Assembly (NCBI GenBank): GCA_016290415.1
Contig: JAEETP010000013.1
Coordinates: forward strand, 1-35,051
Direction: 5' to 3'
DNA: 35,051 nucleotides
DNA from: Bacteroidales bacterium
Lineage (GTDB): Bacteria; Bacteroidota; Bacteroidia; Bacteroidales; UBA932
Made by a program: the position numbers and the translations under genes. Below the pieces are notes generated by a model. That model did not search any database, was not told the origin of the DNA, and saw nothing but the letters and a program-made list of their open reading frames with translations. Shown here piece after piece: positions 10,882 to 18,313 of this stretch (position 1 is the stretch's first letter; every line of letters begins with the position of its first letter).

Positions 10882-10914
10882 AAAAAGGGCGGCCGGTCGG
10901 TCGCCCTTTTTATT
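10882..10914 (+). terminator. Intrinsic terminator of the gyrA-TPR unit
   Basis: Ten-bp perfect stem AAAAAGGGCG (10882-10891) with CGCCCTTTTT (10902-10911) around a 10-nt loop, ending in a T-rich tract. It begins 10 nt after the TPR stop codon. The A-tract on the other arm could make it work in both directions. Confidence 0.85.
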
Positions 10915-10921
10915 ATATTTG
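10914..10921 (+). promoter_or_regulatory. Probable -7 box for the PurF-like gene
   Basis: TATATTTG, a full match to TAnnTTTG, abuts the end of the preceding terminator and lies 23 nt before the ATG. No TTTG is seen 19-20 nt upstream; that space is occupied by the terminator hairpin. Confidence 0.45.
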
Positions 10922-10944
10922 CCCCGACAAACCATTGACAGAAT

Positions 10945-12351
10945 ATGGGTGGATTATTCGGAGTTGTCTCCAAAGAGAAATGTATAACTGATCTGTTCTA
11001 CGGTGTGGACTATCACTCCCACCTGGGCACCAAGCGCGGCGGACTGGCCGTGATCAATTCTGACGGAATGCTCAAGCGCAGCATTCACTCTCTAAAGCAA
11101 TCTTATTTCAGGGTCAAGTTTGAGCAGGACCTGCCCAAGTTTGACGGCCATATGGGCATTGGCGTGATCAGCGACAGCGAGGCGCAGCCCATTGCGGTGC
11201 ATTCTCACCTTGGCAGATATGCCATCTGCACGGTGATGAAAATCTCCAATATAGACTCTCTGGCGCAGGACGTACTTAGCGAAGGCAAGATTTTCACCGA
11301 GCTTAGCGACGGCTCTACCAACGCCACCGAACTGCTGGCGCAGCTCATCAACCACGGCGACTCTTTTGCACAGGGCATCCGCTATGCCCAGAGCAAGATA
11401 GAGGGCTCCTGCACTATGCTGATACTCACCGACGACGGCATTATAGCCGCCCGCGACTATTACGGCCGCACTCCGCTGGTGATTGGCAGCAAAGAGGGCG
11501 CCTACTGTGTTGCCAGCGAGAGCTGCAGTATGATAAATCTGGGCTATGACCTGGAGCGCGAGCTGGGTCCCGGAGAGGCGGTGCTCATCACCCCCGGCGG
11601 CATCAAGCCGCTGCTGCCCGCAGAGGGCCGGCTGCACGTATGCTCTTTCCTGTGGATTTACTACGGTTTCCCGGCAGCATCTTACGAGGGTGTGAATGTG
11701 GATCAGGCGCGCCGCAATCTGGGCCGTCTGATGGGAGAGCAGGATGACATCCAGGCCGACCTGGTGTCGCCCATTCCCGACTCGGGCAATTGTATGGCGA
11801 TAGGCTACTCAGAGGGCGCACGGGTCCCTTTCCGCAACGCCGTGCTCAAATATACCCCCACCTGGCCCCGCAGCTTTATGCCGATAGACCAGACGACCCG
11901 CTCTCTGGTGGCCAAGATGAAGCTGATACCCAACTACGGGCTTATGAAGGGCAAGAAGCTGGTGTTCTGCGACGACAGCATTGTGCGCGGCACGCAGCTC
12001 AGAGACAATGTGGAGATTTTCCGCCGTCACGGGGCGGGGGAGGTGCACATCCGCATCAGCTGCCCGCCGCTGGTATATCCCTGCCCGTACCTCAATTTCT
12101 CCGCCTCCAAGTCTCCGCTGGAGTTTGTGACCCGCCGCACCATAGAGCAGCTGGAGGGCACTCACGACAAGAACCTGAAGGAATATGCCACATACGGCAG
12201 CCCCTGCTACTGCAAGATGGTGGAGGCTATCCGCAGCAATCTCAAGATGAACTCCCTCAAGTTCAATTCTGTGGACAATGTGGTCAAGGCCATTGGCCTG
12301 CCCAAGGAGTGCATCTGCACCCACTGCTTCGACGGCTCCGGCAACAACTAG
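10945..12351 (+). CDS. PurF-like amidophosphoribosyltransferase lacking the N-terminal cysteine
   Basis: Resembles glutamine PRPP amidotransferase: an N-terminal class II glutamine amidotransferase fold (about 1-230) and a C-terminal phosphoribosyltransferase domain with the PRPP-binding motif VFCDDSIVRGT (340-350). The usual Cys nucleophile directly after Met1 is replaced by Gly (MGGLFGVVSKEKC). The nearest cysteine is residue 13, so glutaminase activity by the standard mechanism is not expected. C-terminal cysteines (CPPLVYPC, GSPCYC, ECICTHC) sit where Bacillus-type PurF binds an Fe-S cluster. It may use ammonia, partner with another glutaminase, or have a different role. Similar Met-Gly-Gly versions occur in other Bacteroidota as far as I recall. 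No other purine gene is adjacent. Confidence 0.82.
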   Translation: MGGLFGVVSKEKCITDLFYGVDYHSHLGTKRGGLAVINSDGMLKRSIHSLKQSYFRVKFEQDLPKFDGHMGIGVISDSEAQPIAVHSHLGRYAICTVMKISNIDSLAQDVLSEGKIFTELSDGSTNATELLAQLINHGDSFAQGIRYAQSKIEGSCTMLILTDDGIIAARDYYGRTPLVIGSKEGAYCVASESCSMINLGYDLERELGPGEAVLITPGGIKPLLPAEGRLHVCSFLWIYYGFPAASYEGVNVDQARRNLGRLMGEQDDIQADLVSPIPDSGNCMAIGYSEGARVPFRNAVLKYTPTWPRSFMPIDQTTRSLVAKMKLIPNYGLMKGKKLVFCDDSIVRGTQLRDNVEIFRRHGAGEVHIRISCPPLVYPCPYLNFSASKSPLEFVTRRTIEQLEGTHDKNLKEYATYGSPCYCKMVEAIRSNLKMNSLKFNSVDNVVKAIGLPKECICTHCFDGSGNN

Positions 12352-13397
12352 AGACCGGCGATAATCTGGATGGCCGTGCGCAGCAGCTTCAGCGACAGCT
12401 GCAAGGCGGCCTGCAAAAAGTCTCCCGCAAACGGGAGATTTTTTGTTATCAGGGCCACCGGCGTCAGATATATCGCGGTGCTGGTGAGCGGTATCGCCAC
12501 AAAGTTGGTGATCATAAAATATTTGGGGAAGGTGCCAAAGTAGAGCAGCACCAGCGGGGCGGTGGCGGCCTGGCAGCTGAGCGAAAGGGCCACGGTGTTC
12601 CACACTTTTTCCATAAGTGCGCTGCGGCAATCCAGCAGCCTTTTCACCGCCGGGTATATGAAGCAGATGGCGGCCATAGCCCCGTAGGAGAGCTGGAAGC
12701 CTATCTGGAAGGGGGCGTCGGGTTGCCAGAGAGTGGTGGCAAAGGCGCTAATGGCCAGCGCGCGCTTTAGGCTTCGGTCGCTGCCGAACAGCTCGCCCGC
12801 CTCATACACAGAAATCATTATCACCGCCCGGAGTATGGAGTTGGACATCCCGGAAACAAAGGAGTAGGCCCAGAGGATGGCCAGAATCAGCAGTTTGCGT
12901 GTCAGCCTCGATGGCCGGCTGTTGCCAAGCAGGGCAAAAGTGAGCGTCAGGAAAAAGTAGAGTACGCCTATATGGAGGCCCGAGAGGGCAATCAGGTGCA
13001 TTGCGCCGCTGCTGCGGAAGTCGCTTTTCAGGGTGCGGTCTATGCTGCCGCGGTCGCCTATTGCAATGGCGCTTAGGATGGCCCCTTCGCTGCCGCCGCC
13101 GGCAATGGCGTATAGTCTTGCAGAAATATCTTCCTTTACAGCCCCGGCTTTTTGCTTTAGAGGCCATTCAGAGGCGGGATAGCGGCCAATCGAGGCGTTC
13201 AGTGTGCCCAATATCAAGAAGGCTGCAACGGCCGCAAAACGGGCCTTTCTGCGCGTCACAAGCAGTGCCGCCAGGGGTATGAGGATAGCCGAAAATACAA
13301 TAAGAGAGGTCCTGAGATGACCGTCGCAGCAGCCCGCCGCCAGATCTCCTGCCACAAACGCCGCCGCATACAGAGCTATGTCGCATCTTCCCTTCAT
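12348..13397 (-). CDS. Short ComEC/Rec2-family membrane protein
   Basis: A 349-aa polytopic membrane protein with the Competence domain of ComEC, the inner-membrane channel for single-stranded DNA in natural transformation. Diagnostic motifs are GAMHLIALSGLHIG (131-144) and the later FQLSYGAMAAI. Two or three N-terminal hydrophobic helices (about 7-70) are followed by only about 60 residues before the Competence core, so the usual OB-like DUF4131 domain appears missing. There is no C-terminal metallo-beta-lactamase nuclease domain either. Full ComEC proteins are usually 650-800 aa. The stop overlaps the convergent PurF-like stop by 4 nt. It could be a compact channel or a relic; both reading frame and hydrophobicity look intact. 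Confidence 0.8.
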   Translation of the reverse strand: MKGRCDIALYAAAFVAGDLAAGCCDGHLRTSLIVFSAILIPLAALLVTRRKARFAAVAAFLILGTLNASIGRYPASEWPLKQKAGAVKEDISARLYAIAGGGSEGAILSAIAIGDRGSIDRTLKSDFRSSGAMHLIALSGLHIGVLYFFLTLTFALLGNSRPSRLTRKLLILAILWAYSFVSGMSNSILRAVIMISVYEAGELFGSDRSLKRALAISAFATTLWQPDAPFQIGFQLSYGAMAAICFIYPAVKRLLDCRSALMEKVWNTVALSLSCQAATAPLVLLYFGTFPKYFMITNFVAIPLTSTAIYLTPVALITKNLPFAGDFLQAALQLSLKLLRTAIQIIAGL

Positions 13398-13471
13398 ATC
13401 CGTCTCTAATTTGACACGAAGATAAGTTTTTATTAGTAACTTCGCATCTCAAATCAAACGATAATTATCTA

Positions 13472-14689
13472 ATGAATATTCTGGTTCTCAATTGCGGTAG
13501 CTCTTCCATCAAGTACCAAGTGCTGGATTTCAAGGGCGAAACCGAGTTTTCTCTTCTTGCAAGAGGTCTCGTAGAGCGCGTAGGCAGCGACAATGCAACC
13601 ATTACCCACAAGGTTCCCACCCGCGAGGATGTGTTCCGCGAGCTCCCCATACACGATCATTCAAAGGGCATTTCTGTGGTGCTTGAGATGCTTCTGGACC
13701 CCGAAAAGGGCGTCCTCAAGAGTCTTGAGGATATCGATGCCGTAGGTCATCGCGTGGCCCACGGCGGCGAATATTTCTCTTCCGCAGCCCTGGTAAATGA
13801 GGATACTATTGCCAAGATAGAGAAGTGCTGCGCACTGGCTCCCCTGCACAATCCCGCCTCGCTGCTGGGTATCCGTGCCGCCGCAGAGCTTATGCCGCAG
13901 ATTCCGCAGGTGACTGTGTTTGACACCTCTTTCCACCAGACTATTCCCGACTATGCATATATGTACGCCCTGCCGTATGAGTATTACCAGAAATACGGCG
14001 TGCGCCGCTACGGCTTCCACGGCACCAGCCACAATTTCGTGGCGGGCAAGGCCTGCGACGCCCTGGGCTGGAACATAAAGGATAAGAAAATCATCACTTG
14101 CCACTTGGGCAACGGCAGTTCCATCACCGCCATCAAGGGGGGCAAGTCCATTGATACTTCTATGGGATTCACTCCGCTGGAGGGCGTTACTATGGGCACC
14201 CGCTGCGGCAACATAGATCCTTCAGTTGTGACTTTCCTGATGGAGAAGGAGGGTCTCAGCCCCAAGGAGATGAACGATGTGATGAACAAGAAGAGCGGCC
14301 TTCTGGGCCTCTCTGGCGTGTCTGCCGACAACCGCGATGTAGAGGGTGCCGCAGCCAAGGGCAACAAGCAGGCAGAGATGACTCACCTGAAGCGCTGCTA
14401 CGACATCAAGAAGTATATCGGCGCCTACGCAGCCGTGCTCAATGGCGTGGATCTGATAATTATGACCGGCGGCATTGGCGAGAATGCCCGCAACGTGCGC
14501 CGCGAGGTGCTCAGCGGCCTGGAATATCTTGGCCTGGAGCTGGACCTCTACCGCAACGATCACGTGGACGGCGACAACTGGCTCATCAGTACAGAGAATT
14601 CCCGCGTCAAAGCTATGGTGGTCTGCACCAACGAAGAGCTGGTGATTGCCCGCGACACTATGGACATCGTGAGCCGCAAGCGCAAGTAA
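13472..14689 (+). CDS. ackA: Acetate kinase
   Basis: Converts acetyl phosphate and ADP to acetate and ATP, the last step of fermentative acetate formation. At 405 aa it has normal length and all ASKHA-family signatures: LNCGSSSIKYQV (6-17), GHRVAHGGE (92-100), GFHGTSH with His183, HLGNGSS (211-217), GTRCGN with the catalytic Arg244, and TGGIGENAR near the C-terminus. The start ATG lies about 28 nt after a weak -7-like TAACTTCG (13437-13444). The usual partner pta (phosphotransacetylase) is not adjacent in this window. The upstream comEC-like gene is divergent, and a hairpin at 14701 follows. Confidence 0.97.
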   Translation: MNILVLNCGSSSIKYQVLDFKGETEFSLLARGLVERVGSDNATITHKVPTREDVFRELPIHDHSKGISVVLEMLLDPEKGVLKSLEDIDAVGHRVAHGGEYFSSAALVNEDTIAKIEKCCALAPLHNPASLLGIRAAAELMPQIPQVTVFDTSFHQTIPDYAYMYALPYEYYQKYGVRRYGFHGTSHNFVAGKACDALGWNIKDKKIITCHLGNGSSITAIKGGKSIDTSMGFTPLEGVTMGTRCGNIDPSVVTFLMEKEGLSPKEMNDVMNKKSGLLGLSGVSADNRDVEGAAAKGNKQAEMTHLKRCYDIKKYIGAYAAVLNGVDLIIMTGGIGENARNVRREVLSGLEYLGLELDLYRNDHVDGDNWLISTENSRVKAMVVCTNEELVIARDTMDIVSRKRK

Positions 14690-14700
14690 AATCAGGTTGG

Positions 14701-14729
14701 GGTATCGGTCCATTGTCTGGACCGTTACC
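14701..14729 (+). other. Strong hairpin after ackA
   Basis: Twelve-bp stem with one mismatch (core CGGTCCA / TGGACCG) around a 5-nt loop, 12 nt after the ackA stop. There is no T tract, so it is a poor intrinsic terminator. It may protect the mRNA end, act with Rho, or belong to the repeat element that follows. Confidence 0.5.
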
Positions 14730-14806
14730 GGAATCAATAGCTCCGTCACACCACTATCGCTTGACGTCACTTTGGCATCTTGCGGCGGCTCGGGAAATGC
14801 GGCGGC

Positions 14807-15059
14807 GGGATGAGGGATGCAGGGGATGGTGCTTTTCTTAACGCAGCGCGTTTAACCGCTTCAAAGCTCCTTTTCGCCGCGACGCCTCCTTTTACAGGCG
14901 CCTTGTCGGCACCTGTAACGTCGTTGACGGGCTCAATTAGTGGCGTTCGCAAGTCTTTGAAATGCCACTGGCATTTCACGCCTTACTCACGCCCCCAACC
15001 GGAGCTTGTGAAGCTGACGCGCAGCTAAAAAGCACAATATCCCCTGCATCCCTCATCCC
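14807..15059. repeat. 253-bp palindromic element with perfect 21-bp terminal inverted repeats
   Basis: Bases 14807-14827 and 15039-15059 are exact reverse complements (21 of 21). Inside them the pairing continues imperfectly (GTGCTTTT, then a GCGCGT...CTTCA...AAGCTCC segment on both sides), so most of the element can fold back. Two internal hairpins are near-perfect: TTACAGGCGCC / GGCACCTGTAA (one G:T) around 14892-14917, and TGAAATGCC / GGCATTTCA (14958-14966 with 14970-14978). A short frame runs through it (14780-15028), but the structure is better explained as a non-coding repeat or MITE-like element. The stretch between ackA and the YefM gene holds no other gene I can support. Confidence 0.7.
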
Positions 15060-15106
15060 TATGCCTAGCAGTCAGTGCAACAAGAGAGCCTCTTTTCTGA
15101 AAAATG

Positions 15107-15123
15107 TGTACCATTTTGGTACA
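15107..15123. promoter_or_regulatory. Operator-like palindrome for the YefM-YoeB operon
   Basis: TGTACCA-TTT-TGGTACA, perfect 7-nt arms, overlaps the -33 element of the promoter at 15115-15145. E. coli YefM-YoeB represses its own promoter through palindromes with a TGTACA core, and the arms here are close to that. Confidence 0.6.
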
Positions 15124-15145
15124 TAGTTATCTTTTGCTATATTTG
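15115..15145 (+). promoter_or_regulatory. Promoter of the YefM-YoeB operon
   Basis: TTTG (15115-15118), 19 nt, TATATTTG (15138-15145): a full Bacteroides-type match, 15 nt before the antitoxin ATG, so the leader is very short. Confidence 0.78.
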
Positions 15146-15160
15146 CAAAAACAATAAGCT

Positions 15161-15427
15161 ATGGTTGTTGTCAGCAGCAGAGAGTTCCGGGCGAATCAGC
15201 GCAAGTATTTCAGCCTCGCCAGGACTAATGACGTAGTAATAACATCCCGAACATTCGGGAATTATAAGCTAATACCATTAAAAGACGAAGATATGTTGAT
15301 AGATGAAGCGAAACTTGATGCCAAGATCAAGCAAGGTATTGCAGACTACGAAGCAGGGAAGGTGCATCGTATGAAAGAAGGTGAGAGTGTGGATGAGTTT
15401 TTGGGGCGAATGATTAGTGAAGATTGA
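15161..15427 (+). CDS. yefM: YefM/Phd-family antitoxin
   Basis: Antitoxin of a type II toxin-antitoxin pair that neutralises the downstream YoeB-like toxin and probably represses the operon. The 88-aa protein opens MVVVSSREFRANQRKYFSLA, the Phd/YefM dimerisation and DNA-binding fold. An acidic toxin-binding tail (AKLDAKIKQGIADYEAGK...DEFLGRMISED) follows. The toxin starts 1 nt after its stop, the usual antitoxin-first order. Base composition is more AT-rich than ackA and the lut operon on either side, suggesting acquisition. A second, related antitoxin without a toxin is at 20736-20993. Confidence 0.87.
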   Translation: MVVVSSREFRANQRKYFSLARTNDVVITSRTFGNYKLIPLKDEDMLIDEAKLDAKIKQGIADYEAGKVHRMKEGESVDEFLGRMISED

Positions 15428-15428
15428 T

Positions 15429-15698
15429 ATGTATACGATAGTTTTTACCGAGGAAGCCAAAAAGGATATCAAAAAGTTACATAAACATTCTCCACAGTCC
15501 ATTGCCAAACTGTCGCTATTGCTTGAAGAGCTCAGGAGTCACCCAAGGTCCGGCACGGGCCAGGTAGAACAGCTGAAGGGCTACAATGGATCTGTTTATT
15601 CAAGACGCATAACAAAAGAGCACCGTCTAGTATACAGAATAATAGACAGTGTGGTCGAGGTGCTGATTATTTCAGCTTATGGACACTATGCCAATTAG
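15429..15698 (+). CDS. yoeB: YoeB/Txe-family toxin, ribosome-dependent mRNA interferase
   Basis: Toxin that cleaves mRNA at the ribosomal A site. From the ATG at 15429 it is 89 aa, and the family pattern is complete: HPRSGTGQVEQLK, YSRRITKEHRLVYR and the terminal SAYGHY. Residues matching the E. coli YoeB catalytic set are Glu47, Arg66, His86 and Tyr87. A GTG at 15417 would extend it by four residues and overlap the antitoxin, but the ATG directly after the antitoxin stop is more natural. The stop overlaps the convergent phosphoesterase stop by 4 nt, so the operon fits exactly into the gap. Confidence 0.9.
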   Translation: MYTIVFTEEAKKDIKKLHKHSPQSIAKLSLLLEELRSHPRSGTGQVEQLKGYNGSVYSRRITKEHRLVYRIIDSVVEVLIISAYGHYAN

Positions 15699-16471
15699 TA
15701 CCGGCAGCCGGCGGGGTCGATGCCGGGGGTGGGGGTGTAGGTGATGGAGACGCTGTCGCGGGATACGGTGACGACGTTGTAGCCGGGGGTGCCGTGGCCC
15801 AGGGCGTTGCCCACGGGGCCGGCGGCGACAAAGCGGATGCCGTCTACCGTGGTGTCATAGTCTTGATGGGTGTGGCCGGCGAAGACCACGTCCACGCCTT
15901 TTTCCTTGAAAAGCGAAATGTACTGCGCGCGCTGAGCGTTGGAGAAGTTGAAGTAATCTTCTTTCTCGTCAACGCTCTCGCGCACAACCGGGCAGTGCAG
16001 GAAAATGAAGGTGTATCTGCACCGTGCGGCGGCGTCCAACTCTTTGGTGAGCCATTCCAGTTGAGCCTTCTCGGCCTCTGCGGCACCGTCTTTTATGCAG
16101 TTGGAATCTATCCCTATGAAGGCGCAGCCTCTGTCCTGAAATGAAAAGCGGAAGCCGTAATCGCGGCGGTCGTGATTGCCCAGAACCTCATAGATCGGGG
16201 CCTGAATCTCGGCCAGACGGGTCTTGTATATCGAATCCTGGATGGGGTCGTCGGGGTTGTCCACCAAATCGCCGGTGATGAAGACATAGGCCGGATTCAG
16301 CGCATTGGCTGCATCCACGGCTGCCTTCATAAGGGAATCGGAATGGGCAAAGGCCGGCGACTCGTCTATAAAACCTATTTGCGTGTCGCTCATTTGGACA
16401 AAGGTGAACGGCTCAAAAGATTGGCAGGCGGTGGCCAGAATCAGGACGATGCTTAAAATGTACGGTTTCAT
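15695..16471 (-). CDS. Calcineurin-like metallophosphoesterase, probable lipoprotein
   Basis: A 258-aa two-metal phosphoesterase. The N-terminus MKPYILSIVLILATAC is a lipoprotein signal with lipid-modifiable Cys16. Metal-binding motifs follow in order: SDTQIG with Asp29, ITGDLVDN with Asp68, LGNHD (98-101 for GNHD), FLHCP, and GHTH. The usual His after the first Asp is Gln (DTQ), as in CPPED1/CSTP1-like members. Substrate is unknown. Its ATG overlaps the lutC stop (ATGA), so it is translated from the yccF-lut mRNA, but no biochemical link to lactate use is evident. Confidence 0.85.
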   Translation of the reverse strand: MKPYILSIVLILATACQSFEPFTFVQMSDTQIGFIDESPAFAHSDSLMKAAVDAANALNPAYVFITGDLVDNPDDPIQDSIYKTRLAEIQAPIYEVLGNHDRRDYGFRFSFQDRGCAFIGIDSNCIKDGAAEAEKAQLEWLTKELDAAARCRYTFIFLHCPVVRESVDEKEDYFNFSNAQRAQYISLFKEKGVDVVFAGHTHQDYDTTVDGIRFVAAGPVGNALGHGTPGYNVVTVSRDSVSITYTPTPGIDPAGCRY

Positions 16472-17049
16472 ATCAGTATCACAGTTACGCTGCGGGCGGC
16501 CTGTGCGCCCATTACTAGGGTCTGGGCTATGTCGGCGGTCTTGGAGGGGCCGCTGATAAAGGTGCCATAGCCGTACCGGCCGGGATCTACGCGGCGGTAG
16601 GCTTCGTGCATATTGTTCACGATGGCCTCTTTGGGAAGCAGTATCACCAGGTTTTCAGAGATGAAGCAGACGGCCTTTTCTTTCATAGCCTGCGGAATCC
16701 AGATGCAGCCGTTCTCTGCCACGCCCAATTCTCCGCGGATGACACCCACGTCGGTGCCGTCCAGCGCGGCGGCGCTCTCCACGGTGTCGGGGTTGAGGTT
16801 GGCTATGGATACCTCCGGCAGGTTGGAGGCGATGGTCCTTGCCGAGGGGAAACGCTCCCGGATTATCGAATCCACAGTGTCGCCGCTTTCCAGCTCCACG
16901 ACTTCGCTGCCGGCCACCTTGGAAGAGGCTTTGAAGGCTGCCAGGGGGTCGGGGTAAGTGATGGGCTCAATGTCGTCCAGCGCAGGCATATCGTAGCGCG
17001 TGCCTATTCCGGCACGGATGCGGCCAAGTATTTCGTCTTTTCTACTCAT
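16468..17049 (-). CDS. lutC: Lactate utilization protein C (LUD domain)
   Basis: Third component of the LutABC iron-sulfur system that oxidises L-lactate to pyruvate. The 193-aa protein is a single LUD domain, with conserved GVIRGELGVAENGCIW and RYGYGTFISGPSKTADIAQTLVMGAQAARSVTVILI at its end (the glycine/serine-rich SGPSKTADI is typical). The start ATG lies inside the end of lutB (8-nt overlap), and its stop overlaps the phosphoesterase start by 4 nt. Order and coupling match lut operons of other Bacteroidales. Confidence 0.9.
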   Translation of the reverse strand: MSRKDEILGRIRAGIGTRYDMPALDDIEPITYPDPLAAFKASSKVAGSEVVELESGDTVDSIIRERFPSARTIASNLPEVSIANLNPDTVESAAALDGTDVGVIRGELGVAENGCIWIPQAMKEKAVCFISENLVILLPKEAIVNNMHEAYRRVDPGRYGYGTFISGPSKTADIAQTLVMGAQAARSVTVILI

Positions 17050-18313
17050 CTTTTTCCAAATCCAGACTGTGGAACGGTTTTAAGACTCCGGTGGCGGCTT
17101 TGTACAGCAGGGGATGGTTGTATACCATTGACATCCCTTTGCACAGGGCCTTTTTTGCGGGAGGTATCGCCCCGCTCATCTGCCGCCATTTGTATATCTG
17201 CTCTCCCAGATTGATTTTCACCGGGCAGACGCTCTGGCAGCTCATACACAGGGTGCAGGCCGACAGGTTGCCCTTGTGGGCCTCGAAGTCGCGCAGCATA
17301 CCCAGGTTGACACCCAGCGGCCCGGGAATGAAGTAGCTGTAAGAGAAGCCTCCGGAGCGCCTGTACACGGGGCAGGTGTTCATACAGCTGCCGCAGCGGA
17401 TGCATTTCAGGCTCTCCCAGTGGTCGGGGTTGCCAATCCACTGGCTGCGTCCGTTGTCCACCAGTATTATGTGCATAGCCTCTGCGCCGGGTCTTGCCTT
17501 GCGGAAGTGGCTGGTATAGCTTGTGGTGGGCTGGCCGGTTCCCGCCCTGCAGAGCATTCTCTGGAACACCGCCAGGCAGTCGTAGTCGGGAATCACTTTT
17601 TCCAGTCCCAGCGCCGCGATGTGCAGCTTGGGGCACGATGTGGACATATCGGCGTTGCCTTCGTTGGTGCAGACCACTATGTCGCCGGTGGCGGCAATGC
17701 CAAAGTTGGCCCCGGTCATACCGGCGCCGGCGGTCAGGAATTCGTTCCTCAGGCTAAGCCTGGCCCGATATGTCAGGTATGTGGGGTCGTGGTTGCCTAT
17801 TTCGTCGGAGATGCCTTCCTTCTCGAACAGTTCGCCTACCTGGTCGGGGCTCAGGTGCACCGCCGGCATCACTATGTGGCTTGGCCGCTGCCCCATCAGT
17901 TGTATGATTCTCTCTCCCAGATCGGTTTCCACCACTTCTATGCCTTTGGCTTCCAGATAGGGGTTCATCCCGCACTCTTCGGTGAGCATCGATTTGGATT
18001 TGACAATCTTTTTGACGCCCGCCGCCTGCAGTATGTCAAACACTATGGCATTGAATTCATCGGCATCGGCAGCCCAGTGGACCACGGCGCCGTTTTTTTC
18101 TGCCTGCGCGGCAAACTGTTCCAGGTATTCGTCCAGGTGGGAGAGGGTGTGCCGCTTTATGGCCGATGCTTTTTCCCTGAGCCGTTCCCATTCGGGCAGG
18201 CCCTGGGCCATAGTGTCGCGTTTGCTGCGCACGGCCCAGAATGTGGCGTCGTGCCACTGGCTGTATTTGGCATCTTTGAGGAATGCCGCGGCTTTTTTGC
18301 TGTGCTGTGTCAT
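17042..18313 (-). CDS. lutB: Lactate utilization protein B (LUD domain plus two 4Fe-4S motifs)
   Basis: Iron-sulfur subunit of LutABC lactate oxidation. I place the start at ATG 18313 (MTQHSKKAAAFLKDAKYSQW), giving 423 aa. The longer open frame to 18652 runs back through lutA and is an artefact. The LUD domain covers about 50-290 (KIVKSKSMLTEECGMNPYLE, TGANFGIAATGDIVVCTNEG). Then come two ferredoxin-type clusters, CIRCGSCMNTCP and CTLCMSCQSVCP. The ATG overlaps the lutA stop (ATGA), so the subunits are translationally coupled. Confidence 0.93.
   Translation of the reverse strand: MTQHSKKAAAFLKDAKYSQWHDATFWAVRSKRDTMAQGLPEWERLREKASAIKRHTLSHLDEYLEQFAAQAEKNGAVVHWAADADEFNAIVFDILQAAGVKKIVKSKSMLTEECGMNPYLEAKGIEVVETDLGERIIQLMGQRPSHIVMPAVHLSPDQVGELFEKEGISDEIGNHDPTYLTYRARLSLRNEFLTAGAGMTGANFGIAATGDIVVCTNEGNADMSTSCPKLHIAALGLEKVIPDYDCLAVFQRMLCRAGTGQPTTSYTSHFRKARPGAEAMHIILVDNGRSQWIGNPDHWESLKCIRCGSCMNTCPVYRRSGGFSYSYFIPGPLGVNLGMLRDFEAHKGNLSACTLCMSCQSVCPVKINLGEQIYKWRQMSGAIPPAKKALCKGMSMVYNHPLLYKAATGVLKPFHSLDLEKDE

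Noticed and set aside
14780-15028. Possible 82-aa gene in the ackA-yefM spacer.
   Set aside because: It lies almost wholly in the palindromic element and crosses its hairpins, and no promoter fits. If it recurs in the genome, that is better explained by the repeat.
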